Shown in pieces: positions 8,852 through 19,248 of a DNA stretch of 64,000 nt. Under the pieces are notes generated by a model. The model saw only the letters and a program-made list of their open reading frames with translations. It had not been told where the DNA came from and made no database searches. This DNA comes from Straminergon stramineum (taxonomy: Eukaryota; Streptophyta; Bryopsida; Hypnales; Calliergonaceae). The translations under genes were made by a program, and so were the position numbers. The stretch lies in contig OY987269.1 of NCBI GenBank assembly GCA_963920665.1, positions 1,242,501 through 1,306,500 on the forward strand, read 5' to 3'. Positions within the stretch are counted from its first letter, which is position 1; every line of letters begins with the position of its first letter.

Positions 8852-11800
8852 CTCCCACTTTGTTTGTTGTTAAACAATGTCAAGCCCATCTCCTTGCGTA
8901 GAACTTCATGTCGTGGCTTGGCTAGGGCCTTTGTAAGCACATCCGCCACCATGTGCTCCGTAGAAATGTACTTCATCTCAATCACCTCCACTTCAACCTT
9001 CTCACGAATGAAATGGTGTTGAATGTCGATGTGTTTGCTCCGAGAATGATGGATTGGATTCTTCATCAAGGCAATGGCGCCTTGATTGTCACACATGATG
9101 AGTGTTGCCTTCTTTTGCTCCAATCCAACATCACTCATAAGTTGTCTTAGCCAAATGGCCTCCCTTGTGCATTGGCTAATGGCCATGTACTCCGCCTCGG
9201 TGGTAGACAATGCAATCGTGGGTTGTTTCTTTGAATTCCATGAAATGGCACCACCTCCAAGCATAAACACGTAGCCTGTTGTGGACCTCCTATCGGTTGC
9301 ATCTCCAGCCCAATCTGCATCACAAAAGCCCACCAATGCAAGGCTCTTGCCTCCAAGTACCAACTTGGCATCCAAAGAACCTTGAAGGTATCGCATGACC
9401 CTCTTGACCGCTGCCCAATGCTTTGGGCCACATTTGGCCATGTGTTGGCTCACTACACTCATTGCAAATGCAAGGTCAGGCCTTGTAGCCACCATCACAT
9501 ACATCAAGCTCCCCACTGCAGCTTTATATGGCACATCTTGCATTTCCGCCTTCACACCTTCATACTCTTCATCCGTTAGCTTGGGCATCTTTTCCTTCAC
9601 ATCAAGAGGTGTGCCAACGGATTTGCACCCCTCCATGTTGAAGCGCTTCAACACTCCCTCGATGTACTTGCTTTGGCTCATGGTGATGGTGCGTGTCGCC
9701 CTTTGCCTTGTAAACTCCACACCAAGGCAATAGTGTAGCTCTCCAAGGTCGCTCATATCATATTGACTCTTCAACATAGCCTTCACTTCGACCATCTTGT
9801 CAATGGTGTTGGTCATGATAATCAAGTCATCCACATAAACGACAACAATCACCAAATATGCACTTGTTTGCTTGATGTAGAGAGAGTGGTCGGCATGACT
9901 CCTCGTGTAGCCCTCCCTTGCAAACAATGCATCCACATCCATATACCATGCTCTTCCTGATTGCCTCAACCCATAGATGGCCTTCTTGAGCTTACACTTG
10001 AGATGTTCACGACCCTTTTGAACAAAACCCTTGGGCTGGTCCATATAGATCACCTCCTCAAGCCAAGGATTGAGAAACGCCGTGATAACATCCATTTGGT
10101 GCATCTCCAAGTCCATAGCTGCCCCAATCGCTGCCATGCATCGAATGGTGCAAAATTTGGCGACGGGAGCAAAGGTCTCATTGAAGTCCACCCCTTCAAC
10201 TTGAGAATACCCCTTGGCTACCAATCTTGCCTTGTAGCGCACAATGTTGCCCGATGCATCTCTCTTAGTACAAAACACCCACTTGCATCCAACACTTGTA
10301 CGATCATGAGGAAGGGGAGAGAGTTCCCATGTACCTTTGGCCGTTAGTGAGGCATACTCCTCTTGCATGGCTTTCTCCCACTTGCTTGCATCCGTGCTCT
10401 TCATGGCTTCCTCCATGTTGCGTGGATCATTTTCGTGAGCCAAATTGGCATGCTCCACTTGCTCTTGTGGCAAGATGTGATTTTTCCACCATTCTCCAAG
10501 CGGCCTCCGCTCCCTTGTAGGATATCTTGGCTCCTTGGAAGCATCTCCCTCCTCATCTTCACTTGGGGAGGAGCTCGTAGATGGACTTGTCTTTTCCTTG
10601 GGTGTTGGTGGTGTCTCATCAAGATCCTCTTCATCCTTGAGCAAAACCTCCATGCTTGGAGATTTGTCCACCTCATGCGTGGCATCCTTGTTGCTCCCAC
10701 TTGGACTCATCTCCACAGCATCGCTTACTCCTTGCTTGTTTTCCATGAAAGTGACATCTCGACTCTTGATGATCTTCTTGGTCTCCAAACACATCAACCT
10801 ATATGCCTTGGAGTCCTCACAATAGCCCAACAACAAGCACTTGATGCCCTTGGCATCAAGCTTGGAGCGCTTGGGACTCAAATCCAAGGCATATGCAATG
10901 CATCCAAAGATGCGCATGTGACCAATGTTGGGCCTTCTTCCACTCCATGCTTCTTGTGGCGTCATGGATGCAACTGCACTGGTGGGGCAACGATTGCGTG
11001 TATAGGCTGCATTGGATACGGCCTCCGCCCAAAGATCATACTTAAGGTCTTGAGCATGCAACATGGCACGAGCCATCTCCACAAGTGTGCGATTGGCACG
11101 CTCCGCCACACCATTTTGTTGTGGAGTATAAGGAGTCGAAGTTTGGTGTTGAATGCCATGCTGCCTCATAAAAGCCTCAAAGGCCTTGGACATGTATTCC
11201 CCTCCATTGTCCGACCTCAATACCTTCACCTTTTGCCCCGATTCATTCTCCACAAGTGCCTTCCATACCTTGAACCTCTCAAACACATCACTCTTGCACT
11301 TGAGCATGAACACCCACACCTTCCTTGAAAAATCATCAATGAAGGTCAAGAAATACCTTGCACCACCCATGGAAGGGGTCTTCATTGGGCCACACACATC
11401 GGAGTGCACAATCTCCAACACCTTGGTTGCCCTCGTTGCTCCATCGCTTGGAAACGGTTGCCTCGCTTGCTTGCCTTCAATGCAAGCCTCACAATTGAGA
11501 TCACAAGAGCCCTTCTCCACTTGCATGCCACCCACCATGCTTTGAAGGCGCTTGACACTCTTCTCATTAAGGTGGCCCAATCTCTTGTGCCATAACTCCA
11601 AAGAGTGTTGATGGAGTGGTCCTTGGGCCAAACACGCCATGCTTGTGCCGTTCACCACTTTGAACTTCAATTGGTACAAGTTGCCCTCTCTTGATGCCGT
11701 GACAATTGTCCCTCCATTGGGTGCCCCTAAAATGCAACCCTTGTTGTTGAATTGCACCTTCAAATCTTGTGACACCAACTTGCTCACCGAGAGCAAATTG

Positions 11801-12822
11801 GCATGCAACTTGGGCACATGCAACACATCTTGGATGCGAATTGTCCTCAATTGGCCCTTCACCTCCACCTCCACTACAATGCAACCTATGCCAATTGCAT
11901 CCACCACGCCATTGTCCCCCAAATACACCTTGCGGTTGCTAATAGATTGATAAGTGAGAAATGCTTGCCTATGTGGGGTCATGTGTTGTGTTGCACCCGA
12001 GTCGATGATCCACTTGAACATGTTGGTGTTGTCATACCCATCATTGGCAGCAAGCGCAAACTCCTCCTCCACACTTGCCTTGTTTGCACTCTCCTTCTTG
12101 GGTTGCTTACAAAACCTTGCAAGGTGGCCGGGCTTACCACAATTGTAGCACGTGCGTGTCTCCTTGCGTGGTTGTGAGCTCCCCCCTTGGCCATTTCGTA
12201 AGTAGAGTGCTGCCCCTCCTTCTTGGGTCTCATTCTCCTTCCTCTTGGCCATCTCATGCATCAATCTTGCAGTGATAAAGTCAAGAGTGAGCTCTGACAT
12301 GGGTCTTGTCTCCAATGCCGTGATGAGATACTCATAAGAAGGTGGCAAGCTCTCAAGCAAAGTCATAACCATGTCTCCATCCGTGACGGGCACCTCCAAA
12401 CAAGCCAATTGGTCCGCAAGAGCCTTCACCTTGTTGATGTGGTCCAGCATGTCTTCGTTCTCTTGCATTTTGCATGTGAAGAACTTGCGTCGAATGAATA
12501 ACATGTTGGATAAACTCTTTGTTTCATGGATGTTGCACAATACCTTCCATGCTTCCGCCGGTCCCTTGCATGCTCGAACATGTGCAAGTTGCCTATCCAC
12601 AAGATTGCAAGCAATCATGGAAAAGGCCTTCTTGACCCTCCTCTCATAGGATTTCTTGACTTTGGCATCGGCATCAGTTGGGGGTGGTTCCTCGGTGTCC
12701 TCCACAATCTCCCACAAGTCCTTCTCCGCTAAGATCATCTCCATCTTGAACTTCCATAGACCAAAGTTCTCTCCATTGAACTTGTCAATGACCCTCACGT
12801 TGTCTCCATCACTAGTGGCCAT
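8833..12822 (-). CDS. Copia gag-pol polyprotein, element D
   Basis: An uninterrupted frame of 1329 residues. I chose the ATG at 12822 (MATSDGDNVRVIDKFNGENF), which aligns with the start of the other family; an upstream in-frame TTG gives seven more codons. Order: capsid-like gag; CCHC knuckle CYNCGKPGHLARFC; protease WIIDSGATQHM; integrase zinc region (LWHKRLGHLNEKSV) and core (HSDVCGPM, RSDNGGEY, GVAERANRT); a Ser/Glu-rich linker; RT with YVDDLIIM; RNase H with DADWAGD and DNQGAIAL. All key catalytic residues are present. The stop codon lies inside the 3' LTR. Length and domain order are normal for Copia, and nothing appears broken, so the element could encode active enzymes. Confidence 0.95.
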   Translation of the reverse strand: MATSDGDNVRVIDKFNGENFGLWKFKMEMILAEKDLWEIVEDTEEPPPTDADAKVKKSYERRVKKAFSMIACNLVDRQLAHVRACKGPAEAWKVLCNIHETKSLSNMLFIRRKFFTCKMQENEDMLDHINKVKALADQLACLEVPVTDGDMVMTLLESLPPSYEYLITALETRPMSELTLDFITARLMHEMAKRKENETQEGGAALYLRNGQGGSSQPRKETRTCYNCGKPGHLARFCKQPKKESANKASVEEEFALAANDGYDNTNMFKWIIDSGATQHMTPHRQAFLTYQSISNRKVYLGDNGVVDAIGIGCIVVEVEVKGQLRTIRIQDVLHVPKLHANLLSVSKLVSQDLKVQFNNKGCILGAPNGGTIVTASREGNLYQLKFKVVNGTSMACLAQGPLHQHSLELWHKRLGHLNEKSVKRLQSMVGGMQVEKGSCDLNCEACIEGKQARQPFPSDGATRATKVLEIVHSDVCGPMKTPSMGGARYFLTFIDDFSRKVWVFMLKCKSDVFERFKVWKALVENESGQKVKVLRSDNGGEYMSKAFEAFMRQHGIQHQTSTPYTPQQNGVAERANRTLVEMARAMLHAQDLKYDLWAEAVSNAAYTRNRCPTSAVASMTPQEAWSGRRPNIGHMRIFGCIAYALDLSPKRSKLDAKGIKCLLLGYCEDSKAYRLMCLETKKIIKSRDVTFMENKQGVSDAVEMSPSGSNKDATHEVDKSPSMEVLLKDEEDLDETPPTPKEKTSPSTSSSPSEDEEGDASKEPRYPTRERRPLGEWWKNHILPQEQVEHANLAHENDPRNMEEAMKSTDASKWEKAMQEEYASLTAKGTWELSPLPHDRTSVGCKWVFCTKRDASGNIVRYKARLVAKGYSQVEGVDFNETFAPVAKFCTIRCMAAIGAAMDLEMHQMDVITAFLNPWLEEVIYMDQPKGFVQKGREHLKCKLKKAIYGLRQSGRAWYMDVDALFAREGYTRSHADHSLYIKQTSAYLVIVVVYVDDLIIMTNTIDKMVEVKAMLKSQYDMSDLGELHYCLGVEFTRQRATRTITMSQSKYIEGVLKRFNMEGCKSVGTPLDVKEKMPKLTDEEYEGVKAEMQDVPYKAAVGSLMYVMVATRPDLAFAMSVVSQHMAKCGPKHWAAVKRVMRYLQGSLDAKLVLGGKSLALVGFCDADWAGDATDRRSTTGYVFMLGGGAISWNSKKQPTIALSTTEAEYMAISQCTREAIWLRQLMSDVGLEQKKATLIMCDNQGAIALMKNPIHHSRSKHIDIQHHFIREKVEVEVIEMKYISTEHMVADVLTKALAKPRHEVLRKEMGLTLFNNKQSGSVEGSE
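8852..8861 (-). other. Polypurine tract of element D
   Basis: AAAGTGGGAG on the minus strand abuts the 3' LTR and also encodes part of the C-terminal QSGS of the polyprotein. Elements C and F use the same ten bases. Confidence 0.7.
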
Positions 12823-12899
12823 GTTGGATGACTCCTCCTCCAATATAAGCCCAAGTGATTCTAATCACTCCAATCTAATCTCCAAATGCCCAAGCAACC

Positions 12900-13300
12900 C
12901 TCTTGTGGTTTCACTATGTCCAATAAGGCCCCAAATCACACTAATAAGACCCTTTATGGTCCTAATCTCTCAATTCAGACCCCAAGTAGTCTAAATCTCT
13001 CCAATGCACACTCTATTGGACTAATACTCTCAAATCAAACCTCAAGTGATGCAAATCTCTCAAATCAGACCTCAAGTGATGCCAATCTTCGCAATGCACA
13101 CTCTATTGGACTAATACTCCCAAATCAGACCTCAAGTGATGCAAATCTCTCCAATGCACACTCTATTGGACTAATACTCTCAATTCATACCCCAAGTGAT
13201 TCGAATCACTCCAATGCACACTCTATTGGACTAATACTTTCGAATCAGACCTCAAGTGCTGCAAATCTCTCCACTGCGCACTGAAATGCTCCAAATCTCT
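12900..13300 (-). repeat. Leader minisatellite of element D
   Basis: Direct repeats of 60 bp with a 30-bp sub-period in the untranslated leader. The core caatgcacactctattgg occurs near 13002, 13092, 13152 and 13212, with a decayed copy near 13272. Spacings are 90, 60, 60 and 60. The sequence differs from the leader repeats of elements C and F although the period is similar. Confidence 0.8.
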
Positions 13301-13551
13301 CAAATGAAGCCCCAGATGCACAAATCAACACCTATAGCAGACTAGGTCAAATCCTAGCTTCCAACTAAGGCTCTAAGACGCTAAATCAACCCTCAATGAG
13401 CACAAATAATATCAAACCAAGAAAATACCTCACTAAAAAGTAAAAGTCTTGAATACAAATGCTCCAAACGACCCCAAACTCCACTTGCTCCAATAGTCCT
13501 CCACCAACACACCTTGCAATGAGATCAAATCTCTACTAGCAACTCACATGA

Positions 13552-13565
13552 GTGGGCCCATAACC
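13552..13565 (-). other. Primer-binding site of element D
   Basis: Reads GGTTATGGGCCCAC on the minus strand next to the 5' LTR, the same initiator tRNA-Met anticodon-arm site as in the other family. Confidence 0.8.
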
Positions 13566-13863
13566 TATTGAGAAAGAGAACAAAAGAATGTATTTCAATG
13601 AAGAGGAACACAAACAAGTGTGAGAAAGGGATATTCAACCCATGCTAGGGGTTGCCTTCTTATACTACTCTACTACCTAGTGCCATGACTAACCATATGG
13701 GATAATTGTCTAAGAGGTATGCCCCTCTCTATAGGCACCACTTAAAGGACTTCCCCTCTCTAATATCTCATTGCTTTTACTACAAACAACACATAACTAA
13801 GGTTAGCCCATACTTAAGACCTACTTCAAACAACCTATGACATCCTACTCACTTCCTTCAACA
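13566..13863 (-). repeat. 5' LTR of element D (298 bp)
   Basis: Pairs with 8554-8851. The target duplication gtgga follows at 13864-13868. Confidence 0.95.
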
Positions 13864-13868
13864 GTGGA

Positions 13869-15282
13869 GGGGGTGGACTTCAATGAGACCTTTGCCCCCG
13901 TTGCTAAGTTTAGCACCATTAGGTGCATTGTGGCTCTAGGGGCAGCCATGGACTTGGAGATGCACCAAATGGACGTCAAGACGGCTTTTCTCAATCCCAA
14001 GCTTGAGGAGGTCATCTACATGGATCAGCCCCAAGGCTTTGTGCAAGAGGGGCAAGAGCATCTCAAATGCAAGTTGAAGAAGGCCCTCCCCGGGCTGAAG
14101 CAATCCGGGAGGGCGTGGTATAGAGATATTGATGGCATGTTTGCAAGGAAAGGCTTCCAAAGAGGAAATGCTGATCACTCTTTGTACACCATGCAAAGTA
14201 GTGAGCATTTGGTGATTGTGATCCTCTATGTGGATGATCTGATCCTCCTTGCAAGTGACATGACCAAGATGCTTGAAGTGAAGGCCATGCTTCACAAGGA
14301 GTATGAGATGACGGATCTTGGAGAGTTGAGGTATTGCCTTGGAGTGGAGTTCAAGAGGGATAGGGCTGCCCGCACCATCACTATGAGCCAACACAAGTAC
14401 CTTGAGGAGATCTTGAAGAGGTTCAACATGGAGGAGTGCAAAGCCATAGGTACACCCCTTGACACTCATGAGAAGTTGCCCAAGCTCACGGATGCTGATT
14501 TTGAGGAGGTGAAGGCTGAAATGCAAGGTGTGCCTTACAAGGCAGCGGTTGGTTGTTTGATGTATGCCATGGTGGCTACAAGGCCTGATTTGGCCTTTCC
14601 GGTGAGTGTTGTGAGTCAACACATGTCCAAGTATGGCCCTAAGCATTGGGCTGCGATCAAGAGGGTGATGAGGTACCTTCAAGGCACACTTGGCTTGGAG
14701 TTGCAACTAGGAGGTGCTGAAGTGAGTTTGCATGGGTATTGTGATGCGGATTGGGCGGGTGATGAGGGGGATCGAAGATCCACCACCGGCTATGTGTTTA
14801 TGCTTGGAGTGGGTGCCATTTCATGGAATTCCAAGAGGCAGCCCACCATAGCTCTTTCTACAACGGAAGCGGAGTACATGGCCATGAGCCATTGCACCAA
14901 GGAGGCCATTTGGCTAAGGCAGCTCTTGGCTGATGTTGGCCTTGTGCAAGAGGGGAGCACACGCATTTTGTGTGACAACCAAGGTGCCATTGCTTTGGCC
15001 AAGAATCCCACGCACCACTCTCGGACCAAGCACATTGATGTGCAACACCATTTCATTCGTGAAAGAGTGGAGGCTGAGGTGATTGAGCTCAAGTATGTGC
15101 CTACTCAAACTATGGTTGCTGATGTGCTGACCAAGGCTCTTGGGAAGCCCCAACACCTTACCTTGATTGAGAAGATGGGCCTTCGTGCCTTTGACCACTC
15201 ACAAAGTGGGAGTGTTGAAGATCATGTACATATTAGTGTAGATAGTGTACATTCAGCCCTAGGAGTAGGATTAGACTCATAG
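13869..15282 (+). pseudogene. Element C gag-pol, 3' part (RT and RNase H)
   Basis: This continues the frame broken at 8553. It starts at EGVDFNETFAPVAKF and holds the RT core (MDVKTAFLN, YVDDLILL) and RNase H (YCDADWAGD, DNQGAIALAKN, KHIDVQHHFIRE). It then passes through the polypurine tract (15203-15212, coding QSGS) and ends about 23 codons into the 3' LTR. No internal stop or frameshift is seen. With D inserted it cannot be translated as part of the polyprotein. Confidence 0.9.
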
Positions 15283-15457
15283 TTCGACTTAGAGTCTATT
15301 GGGTGTTGCTTGTAGTCAAAGGCAGCCCAAGGTTGCTAGTTATCCCACATGGTTTGTGGATAACTAGTGAAAGGCTTTATGCTTATGTTCAGCCCATTCA
15401 TGGGCCTTGGTATCTTCTACCATCTAAGTAAAGCCTTTCTCCATTCAAAACTCAATA
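15213..15457 (+). repeat. 3' LTR of element C
   Basis: 245 bp, the pair of 4558-4802. It is preceded by the polypurine tract aaagtgggag. It is followed directly by ctcca of the inverted element E, with no gcatg duplication. Confidence 0.9.
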
Positions 15458-16352
15458 CTCCACTCCTCCCACTTGGGCTCATCTCCAAGAGCTTGGGATC
15501 AGCTCCTTCCTCCTCCAAGAAGGTCACATCACGACACTTGATGATGGCCTTGGTCTCCACACACATCAGCCTATAAGCCTTGGTTCCCTCACAATAGCCA
15601 AGGAAAAGACACTTGGTGCCCTTGGCATCCAACTTGGTCCTCTTGGCACTTGGCACCAAGGCATAGGCAATGCATCCAAAGGTGCGCATGTGAGACACAT
15701 GAGGTCTGATTCCACTCCAAGCTTCTTGGGGGGTCTTCCTTGTCAAGGCTTGTGTGAGGCACCGGTTCCTTGTATACACCGCATTGGACACGGCCTCCCC
15801 CCAAAGCTCATACTTCAGCCCTTGGCCATGAATCATGGACCTAGCCATCTCCACAATGGTTCGATTGGCACGCTCCGCTACGCCGTTTTGTTGAGGAGTG
15901 TAAGGTGCTGATGTGTGGTGCTCAATGCCATGAGCCTTCAAGAAGGCCTCAAAGGCCTTGGACACATACCCTCCTCCATTATCCGATCGCAGCACCTTCA
16001 CCTTGCATTCAGATTGGGCCTCCACAAGGGCCTTCCAAGTCTCCAAACGCCCAAACACCTCACTCTTGCACTTCAGCATGTACACCCAAATCTTGCGTGA
16101 GAAATCATCAATGAAAGTCACAAAATACCTTGCTCCTCCTATGGATGGTGTCTTCATTGGCCCACACACATCTGAATGCACAAGCTCCAAGGGCTTGCTC
16201 GCCCTTGTGGCCCCATCCTTGGGGAAGGGCTGCCTTGCTTGTTTCCCCTCAATGCACCCCTTGCACACCATGGAACTCCAATCATGTTTGTAAGAGGAGA
16301 GGTTCAGCCCCTTCACAATGTGTTGGAGGCTCTTCATGCTCTTCACATTCAA
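15458..16352 (-). pseudogene. Element E integrase fragment
   Basis: The frame resumes at NVKSMKSLQH and carries the integrase zinc-binding Cys residues and the core (HSDVCGPM, RSDNGGGY, GVAERANRT). It is cut in the linker by the LTR of element C. One conserved residue has changed: RSDNGGEY of the other copies reads RSDNGGGY here. Together with the frameshift upstream this marks E as the oldest and most damaged copy. Confidence 0.85.
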
Positions 16353-17620
16353 TGCCCAAGCCTCCTATGCCAAAGCCCCACAAGGTCTTCATGAGCTGAT
16401 CCTTGGGCCACACAAGCCATGGAAGTGCCATTCACCTTGGTGAAGTGAAGGTGGTACAAATTGCCCTCACGAGGAGCTGATGCAATCAAAACACCACTAG
16501 GAGACCTCACCACACACCCCACCATATTGAAATGCACCTTCAAACCTCCCAAAGACAATTGGCTCACCGAAATCAGATTCGCATGCAACTTAGGGACATG
16601 GAGGGCCTTTTGGATCTGAATCCTCTTGGTCTTCCCCTCCACTTGCACCTCCACAAGAATCTCCCCCATGCCAAGGGCCTCCACCATGCCATTGTCTCCC
16701 AAATGAATCCTCTTCCCCACAATGGGCTGATAGGTGTGGAAGGCATCTCTATGGCTGGTCATGTGTTGAGTGGCCCCCGAATCCACAATCCAAGTGAACA
16801 TGTTGGCCTTCTCCCCTCCTCCATAGGTGGCAAAGGCAAAGTCCTCCTCATCCTCCACTTGGCAAGCTTGGTGTGCACTCCCCTTGTCTTTGGCTTGGCT
16901 GCCCTTGCAATGCTTGGCAATGTGGCCTGATTTGCCACAATTGAAGCACGTCCTTGTCTCCTTGAACGCCTTGGTGTTGCCTCCCTTGCCATGTCTTGAT
17001 ACAAGGGCTGATCCCTCCCCTTCGGCCTCATTTTCCTTGCGCTTGCTCATCTCATGCATCAAGCGAGCCGTCACAAACTCCATGGTCAGCTCCTTGGTGG
17101 GTCTTGTCTCCAAGGCGGTGATGAGGTACTCATAGGAGGGTGGCAAACTCTCCAACAAGGTCATCACCACATCTCCATCCGTGACGGGGGCCTCCAAGCA
17201 AGCAAGCTGATCCGCAAGGGCCTTGATCTTGTTGACATGATCCAAGATGTCATCCTCCTCTTGCATCTTCATAGTGAAGAACTTGCGCCTTAGAAAGAGA
17301 ATGTTGGAGAGGCTCTTGGTCTCATGGATGTTGCAAAGGGTGGTCCATGCTTGGGCTGGTCCTTTGCAATGGCGGATGTGAGCAATTTGCCGGTCCACAA
17401 GATTGATGGCTATGAGAGCAAAGGCCTTCTTCTCCTTCCTCTCAAACGCCTTCTTGGTCTTCAAATCAGCATCTTCACTTGGAGGCTCCTCACTCCCATC
17501 CACCACCTCCCACAAATCCTTCTCCGCAAGAATCATCTCCATCTTGAACTTCCACATCCCAAAATTCTCCCCATTGAACTTGTCAATGATCCGGACGCCC
17601 TCTCCTCCACTTGAGGCCAT
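16349..17620 (-). pseudogene. Element E gag-protease, frameshifted
   Basis: A frame of 423 codons starting at the family ATG, with gag, CCHC knuckle and the protease motif DSGATQHM. It stops just after GLWHRRLGH. Relative to the intact copy at 20308-24414 there is a one-base loss with a substitution near 16350-16356 (aagtggcc became aatgccc on the plus strand), which shifts the frame. The integrase continues in the other frame from about 16352. Confidence 0.85.
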
Positions 17621-18262
17621 GTTGAATCAGCTCCCACTTGTTGGCAGCACCCACAAGGTCTCCAATCTGAATTCAGCCCCCCCAAAACTCCCTTGGGGCG
17701 AATTGGGCTGAAATGGGACCAATCAGCCCTCACAAGCACCTTGCAACCCTAAGAACGCCACACCACACCTCACAAGCACAAGACTTCCTCTCCACACCAA
17801 ATCAAATCCTAATGAAGCTCACAACCACCACATGCTCGTCATGGGCTGGTTCTACTTCAAAAACACAAGGAAACTCACAATTCTCCTAACAAATTGGATC
17901 CTCCACACTCCAAAGATCTCAAAGCTTCCAATCAGCCCTAGATGGAAGCTCCCACTCACAATGAGCACCTCATGGACCACAATGGGCTCAACCAGCCCAA
18001 CTTGGCTCACCAAGTCACTCAAGAACCCCAATTGGGTGTCACTTTCTCTCAATGACACAAATCAGCCCTCTTGAGTTCACAATGTCCACTATTAGGTCTC
18101 ACACACTCACAAGGGCACAAACCAGCCCTTTGGCTTCACAAAGTCCTCTACTTGGTCTCACACACTCACAAGGGCACAAATCAGCCCTCTTAGGATCACA
18201 ATTTCGTCTCACTCACTCACAAGGGCACCACTCAGCCCTCAATGCATGGAAACGCCTAATGC

Positions 18263-18507
18263 TGTTGAAGATCATGTACATAATCGTGTAGATAGTGTAC
18301 ATTCAGCCCTAGGAGTAGGATTAGACTCATAGTTAGACTTAGAGTCTATTGGGTGTTGCTTATAGTCAAAGGCAGCCCAAGGTTGCTAGTTATCCCACAT
18401 GGTTTGTGGATAACTAGTGAAAGGCTTTATGCTTATGTTCAGCCCATACATGGGCCTTGGTATCTTCTACCATCTAAGTAAAGCCTTTCTCCATTCAAAA
18501 CTCAATA
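18263..18507 (+). repeat. First LTR of composite F
   Basis: 245 bp, preceded by aatgc. The PBS follows at 18508-18521 and leader sequence runs to the gap at 18791. Confidence 0.9.
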
Positions 18508-18790
18508 GGTTATGGGCCCACGCACTTGGCGTTGCACATGAGGGAGAAATTCAAGTCATTTGGAGAAGTTCTTGGAGCTTGGAGGAGCATACTGAATTTG
18601 GGCTCTTGGTCACCTACAAACCATATGGTGTGAGTAAAATTTTCAAAACAAAGAAAAAAAAGTCTTTGAATTCCATCTTTTGTTTTGAGCTTTTGTGGGC
18701 TGGTTTGTGAGGTTTGGAGTTCATTTTTGAGTGTGAGATTGCTCATGATTGAAATCAGACCTAATTAGGGCTGGTTTCATGCTCCTTGTT

Positions 18791-18990
18791 NNNNNNNNNN
18801 NNNNNNNNNNNNNNNNNNNNNNNNNNNNNNNNNNNNNNNNNNNNNNNNNNNNNNNNNNNNNNNNNNNNNNNNNNNNNNNNNNNNNNNNNNNNNNNNNNNN
18901 NNNNNNNNNNNNNNNNNNNNNNNNNNNNNNNNNNNNNNNNNNNNNNNNNNNNNNNNNNNNNNNNNNNNNNNNNNNNNNNNNNNNNNNNNN
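18791..18990. other. Assembly gap (200 N)
   Basis: Exactly 200 N, which looks like a placeholder rather than a measured length. The sequence enters the gap in the leader and leaves it in what looks like RT, so about 3-4 kb of Copia sequence could be missing. Confidence 0.95.
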
Positions 18991-19003
18991 AAAGGGATGC
19001 TTT

Positions 19004-19248
19004 TGTTGAAGATCATGTACATAATCGTGTAGATAGTGTACATTCAGCCCTAGGAGTAGGATTAGACTCATAGTTAGACTTAGAGTCTATTGGGTGTTGC
19101 TTATAGTCAAAGGCAGCCCAAGGTTGCTAGTTATCCCACATGGTTTGTGGATAACTAGTGAAAGGCTTTATGCTTATGTTCAGCCCATACATGGGCCTTG
19201 GTATCTTCTACCATCTAAGTAAAGCCTTTCTCCATTCAAAACTCAATA
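19004..19248 (+). repeat. Middle LTR of composite F, 5' LTR of the intact copy
   Basis: By eye identical to 24345-24589. PBS GGTTATGGGCCCAC at 19249-19262, then the leader with its minisatellite (about 19687-19941). Confidence 0.9.

Larger units (their letters stand above)
8554..13863 (-). mobile_element. Element D: intact Copia retrotransposon of a second family
   Basis: The element is 5310 bp on the minus strand. Its 298-bp LTRs (13566-13863 as 5', 8554-8851 as 3') differ at one base by my comparison. It is flanked by a perfect 5-bp target duplication gtgga (8549-8553 and 13864-13868), which restores the reading frame of element C exactly when removed. PBS and polypurine tract are both present and one frame codes all proteins. 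The protein is clearly related to that of element C but diverged throughout, and the LTR body is unrelated apart from its two ends. Confidence 0.95.
4558..15457 (+). mobile_element. Element C: full-length Copia retrotransposon split by element D
   Basis: Layout: LTR 4558-4802, PBS 4803-4816, leader to 5860, gag-pol 5861-8553 and 13869-15282, 3' LTR 15213-15457. Without D and its duplicated target it is 5585 bp, against 5586 bp for the intact element at 19004-24589. Its two LTRs share private variants (catattag, agttcgac, cccattcatggg) and differ at two positions that I found, so they are a true pair. The flanks do not match: gcatg (gag of unit 2) on the left and ctcca (pol of element E, minus strand) on the right. 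The right end has therefore probably been exchanged by LTR-LTR recombination with an outer element. Confidence 0.85.
15458..18262 (-). mobile_element. Element E, 3'-truncated Copia element, inner part
   Basis: This is a minus-strand copy of the 245-bp-LTR family. Reading on the minus strand it continues from 24590 (beyond element F) through the leader (18262-17621) into gag-pol. It stops at ..agtgggaggagtggag, in the linker between integrase and RT, where element C begins. Its RT, RNase H and 3' LTR are not in this window. They are expected left of position 1 if the whole array 1-15457 sits inside E. Confidence 0.85.

Noticed and set aside
12900..13300. Regularly spaced repeats that could suggest a CRISPR-like array
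   Set aside because: The repeats are contiguous 60-bp tandem copies without unique spacers and lie in the leader of a Copia element in a plant genome.
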